The notes under the pieces: model-generated | Told to the model about the DNA's origin: nothing | The model's input: the letters and a program-made list of their open reading frames with translations, nothing else | The model's database searches: none | Source: Clostridium sp. LS | GTDB taxonomy: Bacteria; Bacillota; Clostridia; Clostridiales; Clostridiaceae | Reading direction: 5' to 3' | NCBI RefSeq assembly: GCF_002760435.1 | Contig: NZ_AUUU01000260.1 | Coordinates: 1-51,354, forward strand | DNA: 51,354 nucleotides | Shown: positions 35,877-44,118 of the stretch, in pieces | Position numbering within the stretch: the first letter of the stretch is position 1 | Layout: every line of letters starts with the position of its first letter | Made by a program: the position numbers and the translations under genes

Positions 35877-36130
35877 CTTAAGTATGTGCGCCGAAATAAG
35901 TTACATTTTGTATTTAATGATTAGGGGTTCAAGGAAAAGATGTTATATATAAAATACAAACCTAAGCATATTGAAATAAATATGTTTATTGTTTCTTTTG
36001 GTTATTATATGAGTTAAATATTACAACTATTTTACATTTTGAATAAACATCTGGTACATCTTAATTTTATACTTAAAGAGTAGAACTTGCTGAACATGCC
36101 AATCAAAGTTAAAAATATGGAGGGATTATT
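35877..36130. promoter_or_regulatory. Upstream region with second response-regulator box
   Basis: The block TTACAACTATTTTACA at 36021-36036 repeats, with one change, the box at 33701. It has the same TTACAA-N5-TTACAT half-site spacing, and a weak -10 (TACATC) sits 17 bases after it. The rest of the gap is AT-rich without a gene. Confidence 0.55.
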
Positions 36131-36976
36131 ATGTTCTCAAAAAAAATACTATCAGTATTATTGGCAATAGGAGTTGTAGTATCCGCTTTTGCTTTATTTT
36201 ATAAATTAATAATAAGAGGAGATTTTACAGAAAGCATAAATCAAAATATTGTTTATACGAAAAATGATACTTCGGCAGATTCGCTAGAATTTGATATTAT
36301 AAATGGTCCTGAGTATGAAGCTTATAGAGAGAGGTCTGCAGAGGCTCTAAAAAAGTACTTTAACGTATCAACTGAGAACGTATGGTTTAATGCACAAAGA
36401 TATAATGAGAAAACTTTGGATAAAGCAAAATCAGAGTCACTAAAACAACTGCAGAATTTATATGAGAATGGAAAAATATCGAAGGAAGAATATAATAAGC
36501 AAGTGAAAATGCATGATGGTGGATCTAATGATCTATGGGAATATTTTAAAAACGTAGTAGTAAAAGTAAGACATGGAATGGTTTTTACTAGTTGGGAAAG
36601 CGATGATAGACATTATTATGTTGATTTCAATGAAAATACAAAGGAAGTAGATTCGGTAAGGGTGTTTGGCAAGATTTATAATAAATCAGATGTTCCATTA
36701 ACACTTAGTGAAGAACAAATAAAAAATACAGCGGAGGATTTCATTAAACAAAATAAGCTAGGGGATATAGAGAATCCTAAATGTATACTTGTAAAAGAAG
36801 AGCATGTTACTTTAAAAGATGGAACTGATGAAACAAATGGGTGGTATGCTTTTTATCAAGATGGAAATGATCAAAATAAAAAAGTCATGGTAGGTATCAA
36901 TGAATATACGGGTAAAGTAGATAGCTTTGCAGTAAAAGCCTATGCAGATTTTGAGTATAATAAATATGTTGGTTAA
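36131..36976 (+). CDS. Membrane-anchored protein with PepSY-like repeats
   Basis: A 281-residue protein with one N-terminal membrane helix (about 6-28) and a long outside part. Two similar segments, YYVDFNENTKEVDSVRVFG and VMVGINEYTGKVDSFAV, look like PepSY/YcdB-type beta hairpins; the middle has a charged helix QLQNLYENGKISKEEYNKQ. Function unknown; PepSY domains often inhibit proteases or act at the envelope. The upstream box shared with the two-component operon suggests that it is a target or accessory of that system. ATGGAGGG precedes the ATG. Confidence 0.65.
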   Translation: MFSKKILSVLLAIGVVVSAFALFYKLIIRGDFTESINQNIVYTKNDTSADSLEFDIINGPEYEAYRERSAEALKKYFNVSTENVWFNAQRYNEKTLDKAKSESLKQLQNLYENGKISKEEYNKQVKMHDGGSNDLWEYFKNVVVKVRHGMVFTSWESDDRHYYVDFNENTKEVDSVRVFGKIYNKSDVPLTLSEEQIKNTAEDFIKQNKLGDIENPKCILVKEEHVTLKDGTDETNGWYAFYQDGNDQNKKVMVGINEYTGKVDSFAVKAYADFEYNKYVG

Positions 36977-37038
36977 AATTGATATAATATACTCCTATGG
37001 TATAATAAGTATGAATTATATGATAGGAGGAATAAACA

Positions 37039-37791
37039 TTGAAGATTCAATTGATAAGGCATGCCACTTTAATAGTAACTTTAAATAATAAAAGAATATT
37101 AATAGATCCTCTATTAAGTGAAGCTGGTTCTATGGATCCAGTACCAGATGTACCAAACCAAAATTATAACCCATTAGTTAAGTTACCATTAGACATTAAT
37201 CACATTACTAATTGCGATGCTATTATTGTTACCCATACGCATAGAGACCACTTTGATGAAGCTGCAGCAAGTATATTGCCTAAAAAAATTCCAGTATTTT
37301 GCCAACCTGAAGATGAAGCTAAATTGCAATCTTATGGATTTACTGAAGTACATCCTATACATACCAATTATGTTTGGAATGATATAAGCATTAACCGTAC
37401 AAGCGGAAAACATGGACACGATGAACTAGCTGAAAAGATGGCACCAGTATCAGGTTTCGTTATTTCATTTTTTGATGAAGCATCAGTTTATATTACAGGA
37501 GATACTGTTTGGTGTGAAGAAGTCCAAGAATCAATAGAGAAATTTAAGCCTAATGTTGTTGTCTGTAATTGTGGTAGTGCTCAATTTAGTTATGGACAAC
37601 CTATTACAATGACTTCAGAGGATCTGTATGAATTATGTCATAGATATACAAATATAGAGATTGTTGCAGTACACATGGAAGCATGGAACCATTGCAGATT
37701 ATTAAGAAAAGACTTAAAAAGTTTTATTGAGAGTAATATTATAAATAATAATATATTCATACCGAATGATGGAGAAATATTAAATTTCTAA
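37039..37791 (+). CDS. MBL-fold metal-dependent hydrolase (UlaG-like)
   Basis: The 250-residue protein has metallo-beta-lactamase motifs: IDPLLSE early, HTHRDHFDEA near residue 66 (metal ligands), SGKHGHDE, ITGDTVW near 155 and AVHMEAWNHC near 213. It resembles the UlaG/YtkL-like branch of small cytoplasmic hydrolases. Substrate not known. TTG start: TAGGAGG lies 8 bases upstream. It stands alone. Confidence 0.85.
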   Translation: MKIQLIRHATLIVTLNNKRILIDPLLSEAGSMDPVPDVPNQNYNPLVKLPLDINHITNCDAIIVTHTHRDHFDEAAASILPKKIPVFCQPEDEAKLQSYGFTEVHPIHTNYVWNDISINRTSGKHGHDELAEKMAPVSGFVISFFDEASVYITGDTVWCEEVQESIEKFKPNVVVCNCGSAQFSYGQPITMTSEDLYELCHRYTNIEIVAVHMEAWNHCRLLRKDLKSFIESNIINNNIFIPNDGEILNF

Positions 37792-37838
37792 GGAAGTAAA
37801 ACAGAGTTTCACTGTATTCTTTATTGTGAAGTTGTAGA

Positions 37839-38051
37839 AAAAACTCGTTACGTCCGGTCTTTGGAATTGATGAAATGCCTGAAGCAAAAGATTTAATAAA
37901 TAACGGATTCATGGCGGGTTCAGTTCCAGTAGATCCACGTGCTATGGCAGACGCTCTTTATGTTACCGGAATGAATTTGATTTCAGGCAGAAATCCTATT
38001 GAAGGTACAAATTACATATTTGAAAAACCAAGAGTATTAATTCCAATGTAA
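37839..38051 (+). pseudogene. Sugar-binding protein remnant (C-terminus)
   Basis: The frame reads RPVFGIDEMPEAKDLINNGF, then MAGSVPVDPRAMADALYVTG and GRNPIEGTNYIFEKP, ending LIPM-stop at 38049. This is the C-terminal lobe of a periplasmic-binding-protein-type sugar receptor (galactose/ribose group). No start, signal peptide or N-terminal lobe exists upstream. It looks more GC-rich than the flanks. It is a relic of a lost sugar ABC transporter. Confidence 0.75.
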
Positions 38052-38218
38052 TCCCCAGCCTATTTAAATGGAGATTAATATTATAACTAGTAGTTATCAG
38101 TGTAATAGGCGCAATACACTTGTAAAAAGTAATGATAAAAAGATACCTATAGAATGAAAAAAGAATTATAGTATACATTTGAGGAATTGAACTTAATAAA
38201 GAAGGAGATAAAGGATAA

Positions 38219-38248
38219 TATCAAAAGCCCAGTAGGGCTTTTGACTAA
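38219..38248. terminator. Hairpin terminator
   Basis: TCAAAAGCCC / GGGCTTTTGA with an AGTA loop. It lies 3 bases after the stop of the minus-strand Cys-rich gene and gives a T-rich tail in that direction. Confidence 0.7.
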
Positions 38249-38251
38249 AAA

Positions 38252-38395
38252 TTATTTGTTTTCTATTTTCAAATCTCTTAAACAAGCAACAAGATTTCCA
38301 TTGCTACGATGAAAATTAACACATTCGCAACATTTACCATGTCTTTCACAATTATTATTTAAGCATGTACAGTTTTTTTCGTTACAGCCAGCCAT
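38252..38395 (-). CDS. Small cysteine-rich protein (47 aa)
   Basis: A 47-codon gene with eight cysteines at 4, 9, 11, 16, 22, 23, 25 and 38, arranged as MAGCNEKNCTCLNNNC, then ERHGKCCECVNFHR and ACLRDL. The Cys/His pattern suggests a small metal site (zinc or Fe-S). It resembles the short DUF6485-type clostridial proteins (CERHG-x-CxxC-x3-H), a match from memory. TAAGGAGG precedes the ATG at the ideal distance. A PerR-like box lies about 40 bases upstream. Monocistronic. Confidence 0.7.
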   Translation of the reverse strand: MAGCNEKNCTCLNNNCERHGKCCECVNFHRSNGNLVACLRDLKIENK

Positions 38396-38435
38396 TATGT
38401 ATTCCTCCTTATTTTCCATATAAAATATCTTTAAG

Positions 38436-38450
38436 TTATTATAATTATAA
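38436..38450 (-). promoter_or_regulatory. PerR-like box
   Basis: TTATTATAATTATAA matches the PerR consensus TTATAATNATTATAA in all but one defined position. It lies 41-55 bases before the start of the Cys-rich gene. In AT-rich DNA such matches occur by chance, so the call is weak. Confidence 0.3.
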
Positions 38451-38517
38451 ACTAGATTTTGTGAAATATTAAATTATTATTGTGTATTTAAATAAAGAAA
38501 CTAATCTATTTAAAGCT

Positions 38518-38862
38518 TTATTTATTTAGAGAAGATTCCTGAATAAATAAATGTTCATCTCCCCATTGTTTTATTAAAAGCATCATTGGTTTTAAACTCT
38601 TACCGTGTTCAGTTAGTGAATATTCTACTTTAGGAGGAACCTCTGGGTATACTTTTCTAGCAACAATGTTATAAGTTTCGAATTTCTTTAGTTGCTGTAT
38701 TAACATTTTTTCAGTAATTCCAGGGATTCTATCTCTAATTTCTCCAAAACGTAAAGGACTATCTTGCAGTGTCCACAAAATCCACATGCTCCATTTTTGG
38801 CCAATTAAATTAATAGTAAAATCTATAGGACAATCATATGACTTTTCATTTTTTATTGACAT
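38518..38862 (-). CDS. HxlR-family transcriptional regulator
   Basis: A 114-residue winged HTH of the HxlR type: CPIDFTINLIGQKWSMWILW, then RFGEIRDRIPGITEKML and the wing with YPEVPPKVEYSLTEHG. These regulators often sense electrophiles or oxidants through Cys; here the only visible Cys is the usual N-terminal one (Cys 10). It is divergent from the flavin reductase gene at 38998, its likely target. GAAGGTG precedes the ATG. Confidence 0.92.
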   Translation of the reverse strand: MSIKNEKSYDCPIDFTINLIGQKWSMWILWTLQDSPLRFGEIRDRIPGITEKMLIQQLKKFETYNIVARKVYPEVPPKVEYSLTEHGKSLKPMMLLIKQWGDEHLFIQESSLNK

Positions 38863-38997
38863 AGATACACCTTCTATTTAATTTTTCATACTTACTCTCT
38901 GTATAGTATTATACTAAAAAGTAGGTACTTGTACAATATATGGAATTAAGGTAAATTTGATTTATAAATTGCTGAATGTTAAGGAGGAAAGTATAAA
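38863..38997. promoter_or_regulatory. Divergent control region hxlR-type / flavin reductase
   Basis: Contains TATAGTATTATACTA at about 38898-38912, an imperfect dyad, next to AAAAAGTAGGTACTTGTAC. HxlR proteins bind such TAGTA/TACTA-type dyads, so this is the likely operator. Confidence 0.45.
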
Positions 38998-39570
38998 ATG
39001 AATAAAATAGAGATTGGAAATAATGGGTACCTTTATCCACTACCTACAGTACTAATTGGTGCAAATGTTAAAGGTAAGGCTAACTATTTAAATGTTTCAT
39101 ATTGTGGCATTGTAAATAGAGTACCAGCTATGATTTCAATTTCACTTAATAGAGAACATTATACTTGTGATGGAATTAAACAAAACAAATCTTTCAGCGT
39201 TAATATTCCATCCTTAGAAATGTTGGAAATCACTGATTATTGTGGGAGTGTATCTGGAAAAAATGTTGATAAATCTAAATTATTTAGTACCTTTTACGGA
39301 AATCTTAATACTGCTCCAATGATACAAGAATGCCCTATAAATATCGAATGTAAAGTCATCCATGAATTAGATTTAGGAGGAACTAACATAATTATGATAG
39401 GTGAAGTAGTACAAACGTATTCTGAGGAAAAATATCTTAAAAACAATATTCCAGATTTAAAAAAGATTAATCCAATTTTATTTTCTGTATATGAATTTAA
39501 TTATTATTGCGTTGGAGAAAAGATAGGCAAGGCGTGGCACGTAGGAAAAAATATCAAAAACAAAAAATGA
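38998..39570 (+). CDS. Flavin reductase family protein
   Basis: The 190-residue protein fits the FMN-binding flavin reductase/DIM6 family: PLPTVLIGANVKGKANYLN at the start, SISLNREHYT, KSFSVNIPS and a late C-terminal segment. These flavoproteins use NAD(P)H or act as small flavin redox proteins. TAAGGAGG precedes the ATG. It is divergent from the HxlR regulator, a common arrangement for electrophile- or oxidant-induced oxidoreductases. Confidence 0.88.
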   Translation: MNKIEIGNNGYLYPLPTVLIGANVKGKANYLNVSYCGIVNRVPAMISISLNREHYTCDGIKQNKSFSVNIPSLEMLEITDYCGSVSGKNVDKSKLFSTFYGNLNTAPMIQECPINIECKVIHELDLGGTNIIMIGEVVQTYSEEKYLKNNIPDLKKINPILFSVYEFNYYCVGEKIGKAWHVGKNIKNKK

Positions 39571-39684
39571 GTACTTAAAATTGAGTTTTAGAAAAGTATT
39601 GAATAAATAGTGATGGGTAAATTATAAATGTCGCAATAGGTAGGGTATGGCTTTTTGATCTTTAATCATAAACAAATAGCTTTA

Positions 39685-39716
39685 TAGAGTGGTATAAAAT
39701 CTACTCTATTTTTTAT
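39685..39716 (+). terminator. Rho-independent terminator
   Basis: TAGAGT / ACTCTA around a 12-base loop that can extend pairing, followed by TTTTTTAT. About 115 bases after the flavin reductase stop. Confidence 0.55.
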
Positions 39717-39842
39717 AAATAAAATTTTAATAGGACAGCATTGCAAAATATATTATAGATAATGCATAATGGATATATAAGGTAAAGTAAGATTTATTTG
39801 TATAACATCTGGATAAATCATAATTTGAAAGGAAGGTTCATT

Positions 39843-40103
39843 ATGGGAGAATTATCAAAACTTCTTAACATCGGAAAAGAAGTTGAAAGACAGTTAAATG
39901 AAGTAGGTATATTCACATATGACGAATTAAAGGATATTGGCGCAGAACAGGCGTGGTTAAAAATACAAGAAATTGATGCTTCTGCATGCATTCATAGATT
40001 GTTAGCACTGGAAGGCGCAATTCACGGAGTTAAGAAAACAGAGTTACCACAGGAACGTAAAACAGACCTAAAAGATTTTTATAATTGGCATAAAAGCAAA
40101 TAG
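39843..40103 (+). CDS. TfoX/Sxy C-terminal domain protein
   Basis: An 86-residue protein made of the TfoX C-terminal helix-hairpin-helix-like domain only: LLNIGKEVERQLNEVGIFT, DIGAEQAWLKI and LLALEGAIHGV. The competence regulator Sxy has this domain plus an N-terminal one; stand-alone forms are widespread in Firmicutes with unknown role. ATG 39843 follows AAAGGAAGG. It precedes the PPOX gene by 24 bases, probably one operon. Confidence 0.88.
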   Translation: MGELSKLLNIGKEVERQLNEVGIFTYDELKDIGAEQAWLKIQEIDASACIHRLLALEGAIHGVKKTELPQERKTDLKDFYNWHKSK

Positions 40104-40127
40104 AAACTCACAAAGGAGATATTAAAG

Positions 40128-40598
40128 ATGACTACATACACAAAAAGTTTAAATGTTTTAGAAGAGTTATTTGCAAAAGATTATCAATTTGCGTTGGCAA
40201 CATCAAATGATAATATTCCATCTGTTAGATTTGTAGATACTTATTATGATAATGGTGCTTTTTATATTGTTTCTCATGCAAAATCACAGAAAGTAAACGA
40301 TATTGAAAAAAATTCTGAAATATCAATGTGTAATAAACTTTATCGATTTAGCGGAACTGCCTGTAATATTGGACATCCGTTATGTGAAGAAAATCATGTT
40401 ATTAGAGAAAAATTGATAAAGGCATTTGAACCTTGGTATTTTGCACACAACAACGAAAATGATGAAAATATGTGTTATGTGAAAATAGAATTAAAGCAGG
40501 GTTTCTTTTATAAAAGCGGAATTGGATATAAAGTTGATTTTGAAAATAAAAAAGCTGAGGAATTTCCATTTACATTTGATAGTTTAATAATTGATTAA
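40128..40598 (+). CDS. Pyridoxamine 5'-phosphate oxidase-like FMN protein
   Basis: The 156-residue protein has the PPOX split-barrel pattern: FALATSNDNIPSVRFVDTYY, AFYIVSHAKSQKVNDIEKN and a late CYVKIELKQGFFYKS. Such proteins bind FMN or F420 and reduce small molecules, or bind heme; the substrate is unknown. CAAAGGAG precedes the ATG. It is co-transcribed with the TfoX-like gene. Confidence 0.85.
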   Translation: MTTYTKSLNVLEELFAKDYQFALATSNDNIPSVRFVDTYYDNGAFYIVSHAKSQKVNDIEKNSEISMCNKLYRFSGTACNIGHPLCEENHVIREKLIKAFEPWYFAHNNENDENMCYVKIELKQGFFYKSGIGYKVDFENKKAEEFPFTFDSLIID

Positions 40599-40661
40599 TT
40601 TACAAATTCTAACTTAAGGGTGCGTATTACAAATATTAATTTATTGGAGGTGATTTTCTTA

Positions 40662-40986
40662 ATTGAATGGATATTCATGGATATGGGGTCTACATTTATT
40701 AATGAAGAACAATGTGATAACTATAGAACAATGGAAACATTGCAACAGAAAAATGCCCCTTCTAAAGATGAATTTTTGAAGAAAATGAGCTTTTATGCCA
40801 AACAAAATAAAGATGCATATAAATGTGCTTTGAAGGAATTTGGTTTAAATAAAGTACATTGGCATAGTGAATATGAAAACTATCTGGGTAAAACAAGGCT
40901 GGGGAGGAATGGGTAACATAAATACATTGAAAAAAGAACCAGATATTATAATTTCAGAATTTATAAATATTATTGATTATATTTAA
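40662..40986 (+). pseudogene. HAD-family hydrolase with large internal deletion
   Basis: The start reads IEWIFMDMGSTFINEE, a HAD motif I in which the first Asp is kept (ATT at 40662 or upstream start; GGAGGTGA at 40646). About 75 residues follow in frame. At about 40884 the frame changes and WVKQGWGGMGNIN begins, the typical C-terminal end of the same family, running to TAA at 40984. The middle 120-130 codons, with motifs II-IV, are gone. The first frame ends at 40916. Deletion, not a split gene, is the best reading. Confidence 0.75.
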
Positions 40987-41151
40987 ATGAGTTCCTTTCT
41001 ATTTGAGATTAAGTATTATAAATGGTGATGAATTAGACCGATGAGAAAAATAGTTTTGGAAACAAGTAGTTAATTTATAAGGGGCAAACATCATAAAATA
41101 TTATATTGATATGTAGCTTACAAACTCCATTTAGGTTAAATATTATATACT

Positions 41152-41184
41152 TAAACAGCCATAAATACATGTGGCTGTTTTTAA
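41152..41184 (+). terminator. Rho-independent terminator
   Basis: AAACAGCCA / GTGGCTGTTT (TAAATACAT loop) followed by TTAATT. It lies in the 290-base gap before the SagB-like gene. Confidence 0.75.
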
Positions 41185-41206
41185 TTACCTAATAAAATTT
41201 ATCACT

Positions 41207-41220
41207 GTAACTTATGATAC
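41207..41220 (+). promoter_or_regulatory. Near-match to the GTAAC-N4-GTTAC palindrome
   Basis: GTAACTTATGATAC differs at one position from the perfect GTAAC-N4-GTTAC dyad found before the FNR-like gene at 44119. It lies about 59 bases before the SagB-like start. Confidence 0.35.
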
Positions 41221-41278
41221 ATACTTTTTTATAGACAAGAAATATCATAAATTATAAGAAAATAAAGGAGGAATATTT

Positions 41279-42040
41279 ATGACAAAATATAAAGCACAGA
41301 GAGAATTTTTAAAATCTAATTTTAGTGAATTTAAAAACATAAAAACTGATAAAATGAATGGAATTCCTCAGCCACCTGTTTTTAAGTCTTACGATTCATG
41401 TTCTAATATTATTAATCTTCCAACTGTCAATGAGAAAGTTGTAGAAAACTCTAACATTTATGAGTGTATAAAGAAAAGAAGAAGTACAAGATTTTATGCT
41501 GATAAATCAATGAAGTTGGATGAATTATCTTATCTTTTATGGGCTACTCAGGGAATCACTGAAACTAATAAGGCAGGTCTTACTTTAAGGACAGTTCCTT
41601 GCAGTGGTGCAACTCATTCATTTGAAACATATTTATTTATCAGAAATGTTGAAGGGACTGTGGAAGGAGTATATAGATATCTTCCAGTAGAGCATAAACT
41701 TTTATTTATGTTTAAATTAGATGAAATAGATAATAAAATAGATGAAATTACATTAGAACAGCCATTTGTGCCTAATTTCGCAAAGAAAGCTGCAGTATTA
41801 TTTGCATGGAGTACAACGCCATATCGTTCAGAATGGAAGTATGATATTACGGCTCATAAGAAGATATTAATAGATGTAGGCCATGTATGCCAGAATCTTT
41901 ATTTAGCAAGCGAATCTATTGGAGCAGGGACTTGTGCCGTAGGAATATATGACCAAGATATGATAGATACACTTCTAGGTTTAGATGGAGACGAAGAATT
42001 TATAATATACCTTGCAGCAGTTGGAAAAAAGCGAGAATAA
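41279..42040 (+). CDS. SagB/ThcOx-like nitroreductase-fold oxidoreductase
   Basis: The 253-residue FMN-dependent protein has RRSTRFYADKSMKLDELSYL, then LLWATQGIT, VPCSGATHSFETYLFI and GHVCQNLYLASESIGAGTCAVG, as in SagB/ThcOx oxidases. In RiPP clusters SagB oxidises azolines; no cyclodehydratase (SagC/SagD, YcaO) is near, so a stand-alone nitroreductase-like role is more likely. AAAGGAGG precedes the ATG. It lies before the DUF438/Ric genes, with a promoter-region dyad resembling theirs. Confidence 0.88.
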   Translation: MTKYKAQREFLKSNFSEFKNIKTDKMNGIPQPPVFKSYDSCSNIINLPTVNEKVVENSNIYECIKKRRSTRFYADKSMKLDELSYLLWATQGITETNKAGLTLRTVPCSGATHSFETYLFIRNVEGTVEGVYRYLPVEHKLLFMFKLDEIDNKIDEITLEQPFVPNFAKKAAVLFAWSTTPYRSEWKYDITAHKKILIDVGHVCQNLYLASESIGAGTCAVGIYDQDMIDTLLGLDGDEEFIIYLAAVGKKRE

Positions 42041-42278
42041 AGGAATAATAAATTAAAAAAATTTGATTGAAATCACATTATATTTAAATTAAATAACTTA
42101 AAATAATCTCATAGAGAATAGATAATGGTTTAGAAAATTTGTCGATAAGATAATTTAAATGAATTAAATTTATAACTCATGAAAAATATTAGTGATTTAA
42201 AAGATACAGATTGTGTATAGAAAGAAACAATCTTATTTAAACTACTATCAATATAAATCCAGATTGGAGGAATTAACA

Positions 42279-43034
42279 ATGAATACTACAAAAATAAAAA
42301 ATTTAACTGAAGTTTTGGAAAAATTAAATAAAAATGGAGTGACAGAAGATTTAAGAAAAGAAGCTTTAGGGATTGTTTCTGATATAAATCCAATTGAGCT
42401 ATCAATTGCAGAACAAAACTTAATAGAAAAAGGAATGAATCCTCAAGATTTAAGACACCTTTGCGATATTCACATGGAAGTACTAAAAGGAGAACTTGAT
42501 AAAATTAAAACTAAAATCGGACTAGGACATGTCGTGGATACATTTATTGCTGAACATGAAAAAATTCTTGAATTTTTAACAGAACTTGAGGAAATTAATT
42601 CTAAGATTCAAAAGTCTGAAAGCTATGATAGTTGCATAAAAGAATTTAGCGAATTGAATACTGTTATTAATAATATCTTGGACGCAGAAAAACATCATTT
42701 AAGAGAAGAGCAAGTATTATTTAGCGAAATGGAAGATAGAGCAATTACAGGACCAACTAGAATAATGAGAATGGAACATGATGACTTAAGGGCAAAAAAA
42801 AAGTTTTTAAAACAAATAGCAGAAAAGGCTTCTGAGTTAGATTATAAGGAGCTAAAAGAAAAAGTTGATGATGCAGCTAAATATATAGTATTTAATTTAA
42901 GAGATCATATATTTAAAGAAAATTATATTTTATATCCTACAGCAATAGAAGCTATAAAAGATGATGAAATATGGAATGATATGAAGAGAAGATGCGATGA
43001 AATAGGATATTGTGGTTTTACACCAGAAATATAA
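42279..43034 (+). CDS. DUF438 and hemerythrin-domain protein
   Basis: Residues 1-75 match DUF438 (LRKEALGIVSDINPIELSIA, ending MEVLKGEL). Residues about 80-235 are a hemerythrin HHE domain with FIAEHEKILEFL, EKHHLREEQVLF, MRMEHDDLR and NLRDHIFKENYILYP, which provide the di-iron His/Glu ligands. Likely senses or handles O2 or NO in the cytoplasm. ATG 42279 is chosen because TTGGAGG lies upstream; a longer GTG frame lacks a site. It precedes ric by 72 bases. Confidence 0.92.
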   Translation: MNTTKIKNLTEVLEKLNKNGVTEDLRKEALGIVSDINPIELSIAEQNLIEKGMNPQDLRHLCDIHMEVLKGELDKIKTKIGLGHVVDTFIAEHEKILEFLTELEEINSKIQKSESYDSCIKEFSELNTVINNILDAEKHHLREEQVLFSEMEDRAITGPTRIMRMEHDDLRAKKKFLKQIAEKASELDYKELKEKVDDAAKYIVFNLRDHIFKENYILYPTAIEAIKDDEIWNDMKRRCDEIGYCGFTPEI

Positions 43035-43106
43035 TATATTTAGCAAATATGATTAGAGAAAACTAACTAGAAATTTATAGCAAATGGCCTAAAGGAGGTA
43101 TAAATA

Positions 43107-43841
43107 ATGAACACATTTAATAGCAATCAAAAAATTGGAGAGATAGTAAGCAAGTTCCCAAATGCTGCAGATGTATTCAAGGAATATAAAATTGATTTTT
43201 GCTGCGGTGGAGATAGACCATTAATAGAAGCGGTAAGAGAACAAGGGGTTAATGAAACAGAACTATTAGAAAGAATAAACAATGAATATGAGAAAATCAA
43301 AAGCAATCCTTACTCAAAAGATAGAAACTGGTTGCTTGCACCACTTGATGAATTAGTTGATCAAATTATAAATGTACATCATGCTTATCTTTATGAAAAT
43401 CTTCCTAAAATAAGCGAACTAACAACTAAAATATTAAGAGTACATGGAGAAAATCATCCTGAGCTTTCAAAAGTCCATAAGTTATTTCATACAGTTAAAA
43501 TGGAATTAGATGCTCATTTAATCGAAGAAGAGACAATTCAATACCCTGCAATTAAGGCATTTTTAACAAGTAACAGTGAAGATGATTTAGATAAGGCAAT
43601 AAATATTATTAATAAGCTACAAGATGAACACACTGGAGCTGGAAATATACTTAAAGAATTAAGGGCGCTAACTAATGATTATGATGTTCCAGCTAATGGA
43701 TGCACTACTTATAGATTAACTTATTCTAAGCTACAAGAAATGGAAGCAGATATATTTAAGCACATACATTTAGAAAATAATATATTATTTCCAAGGCTTT
43801 ATGAATTAAAAAATAACTCACTAAATAAAGAAGTAAAATGA
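43107..43841 (+). CDS. ric: Di-iron protein for Fe-S cluster repair (Ric/ScdA)
   Basis: A 244-residue RIC/YtfE/ScdA protein. The N-terminal domain holds FPNAADVFKEYKIDFCCGGD, the conserved Cys-Cys; the hemerythrin-like C-terminal domain supplies ligands in NVHHAYLYENLP, VHGENHPEL, DAHLIEEETIQYP, DEHTGAG and HIHLENNILFPR. It repairs Fe-S clusters after NO or oxidative damage. AAAGGAGG precedes the ATG. Together with the DUF438 protein and the FNR-like regulator it forms a stress module. Confidence 0.95.
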   Translation: MNTFNSNQKIGEIVSKFPNAADVFKEYKIDFCCGGDRPLIEAVREQGVNETELLERINNEYEKIKSNPYSKDRNWLLAPLDELVDQIINVHHAYLYENLPKISELTTKILRVHGENHPELSKVHKLFHTVKMELDAHLIEEETIQYPAIKAFLTSNSEDDLDKAINIINKLQDEHTGAGNILKELRALTNDYDVPANGCTTYRLTYSKLQEMEADIFKHIHLENNILFPRLYELKNNSLNKEVK

Positions 43842-43859
43842 ATTTTTTGATATTCATTT

Positions 43860-43896
43860 AAGGGTGCATCAGAAAAGAATCTGATGCATCCTTATT
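43860..43896 (+). terminator. Rho-independent terminator of ric
   Basis: AAGGGTGCATCAGA / TCTGATGCATCCTT with a short loop, followed by ATTTATT. Confidence 0.8.
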
Positions 43897-43980
43897 TATT
43901 ATATAATCAATCATCAAGAGAATGAACGGAAAAGCTCACACGTAGCATCTATATAATACAAGATTTCTTATTTTGTTAGA

Positions 43981-43994
43981 GTAACAATTGTTAC
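43981..43994. promoter_or_regulatory. Perfect 14-bp palindrome GTAACAATTGTTAC
   Basis: A perfect inverted repeat of the GTAAC-N4-GTTAC type, about 125 bases before the FNR-like gene. As I recall, clostridial HcpR-type Crp/Fnr regulators of nitrosative stress bind dyads of this form; the adjacent regulator may bind it itself. Confidence 0.5.
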
Positions 43995-44118
43995 ATACTA
44001 AATTAGAATAAATTGGTAGTATGGAAGTGTAATATTATCCGCTAGCTATTGATTGTGAGAAAAAATTATTTTTAAACTATAGATCAAAAATAATAAATGA
44101 GTAAAGGAGGAGTGAAGT

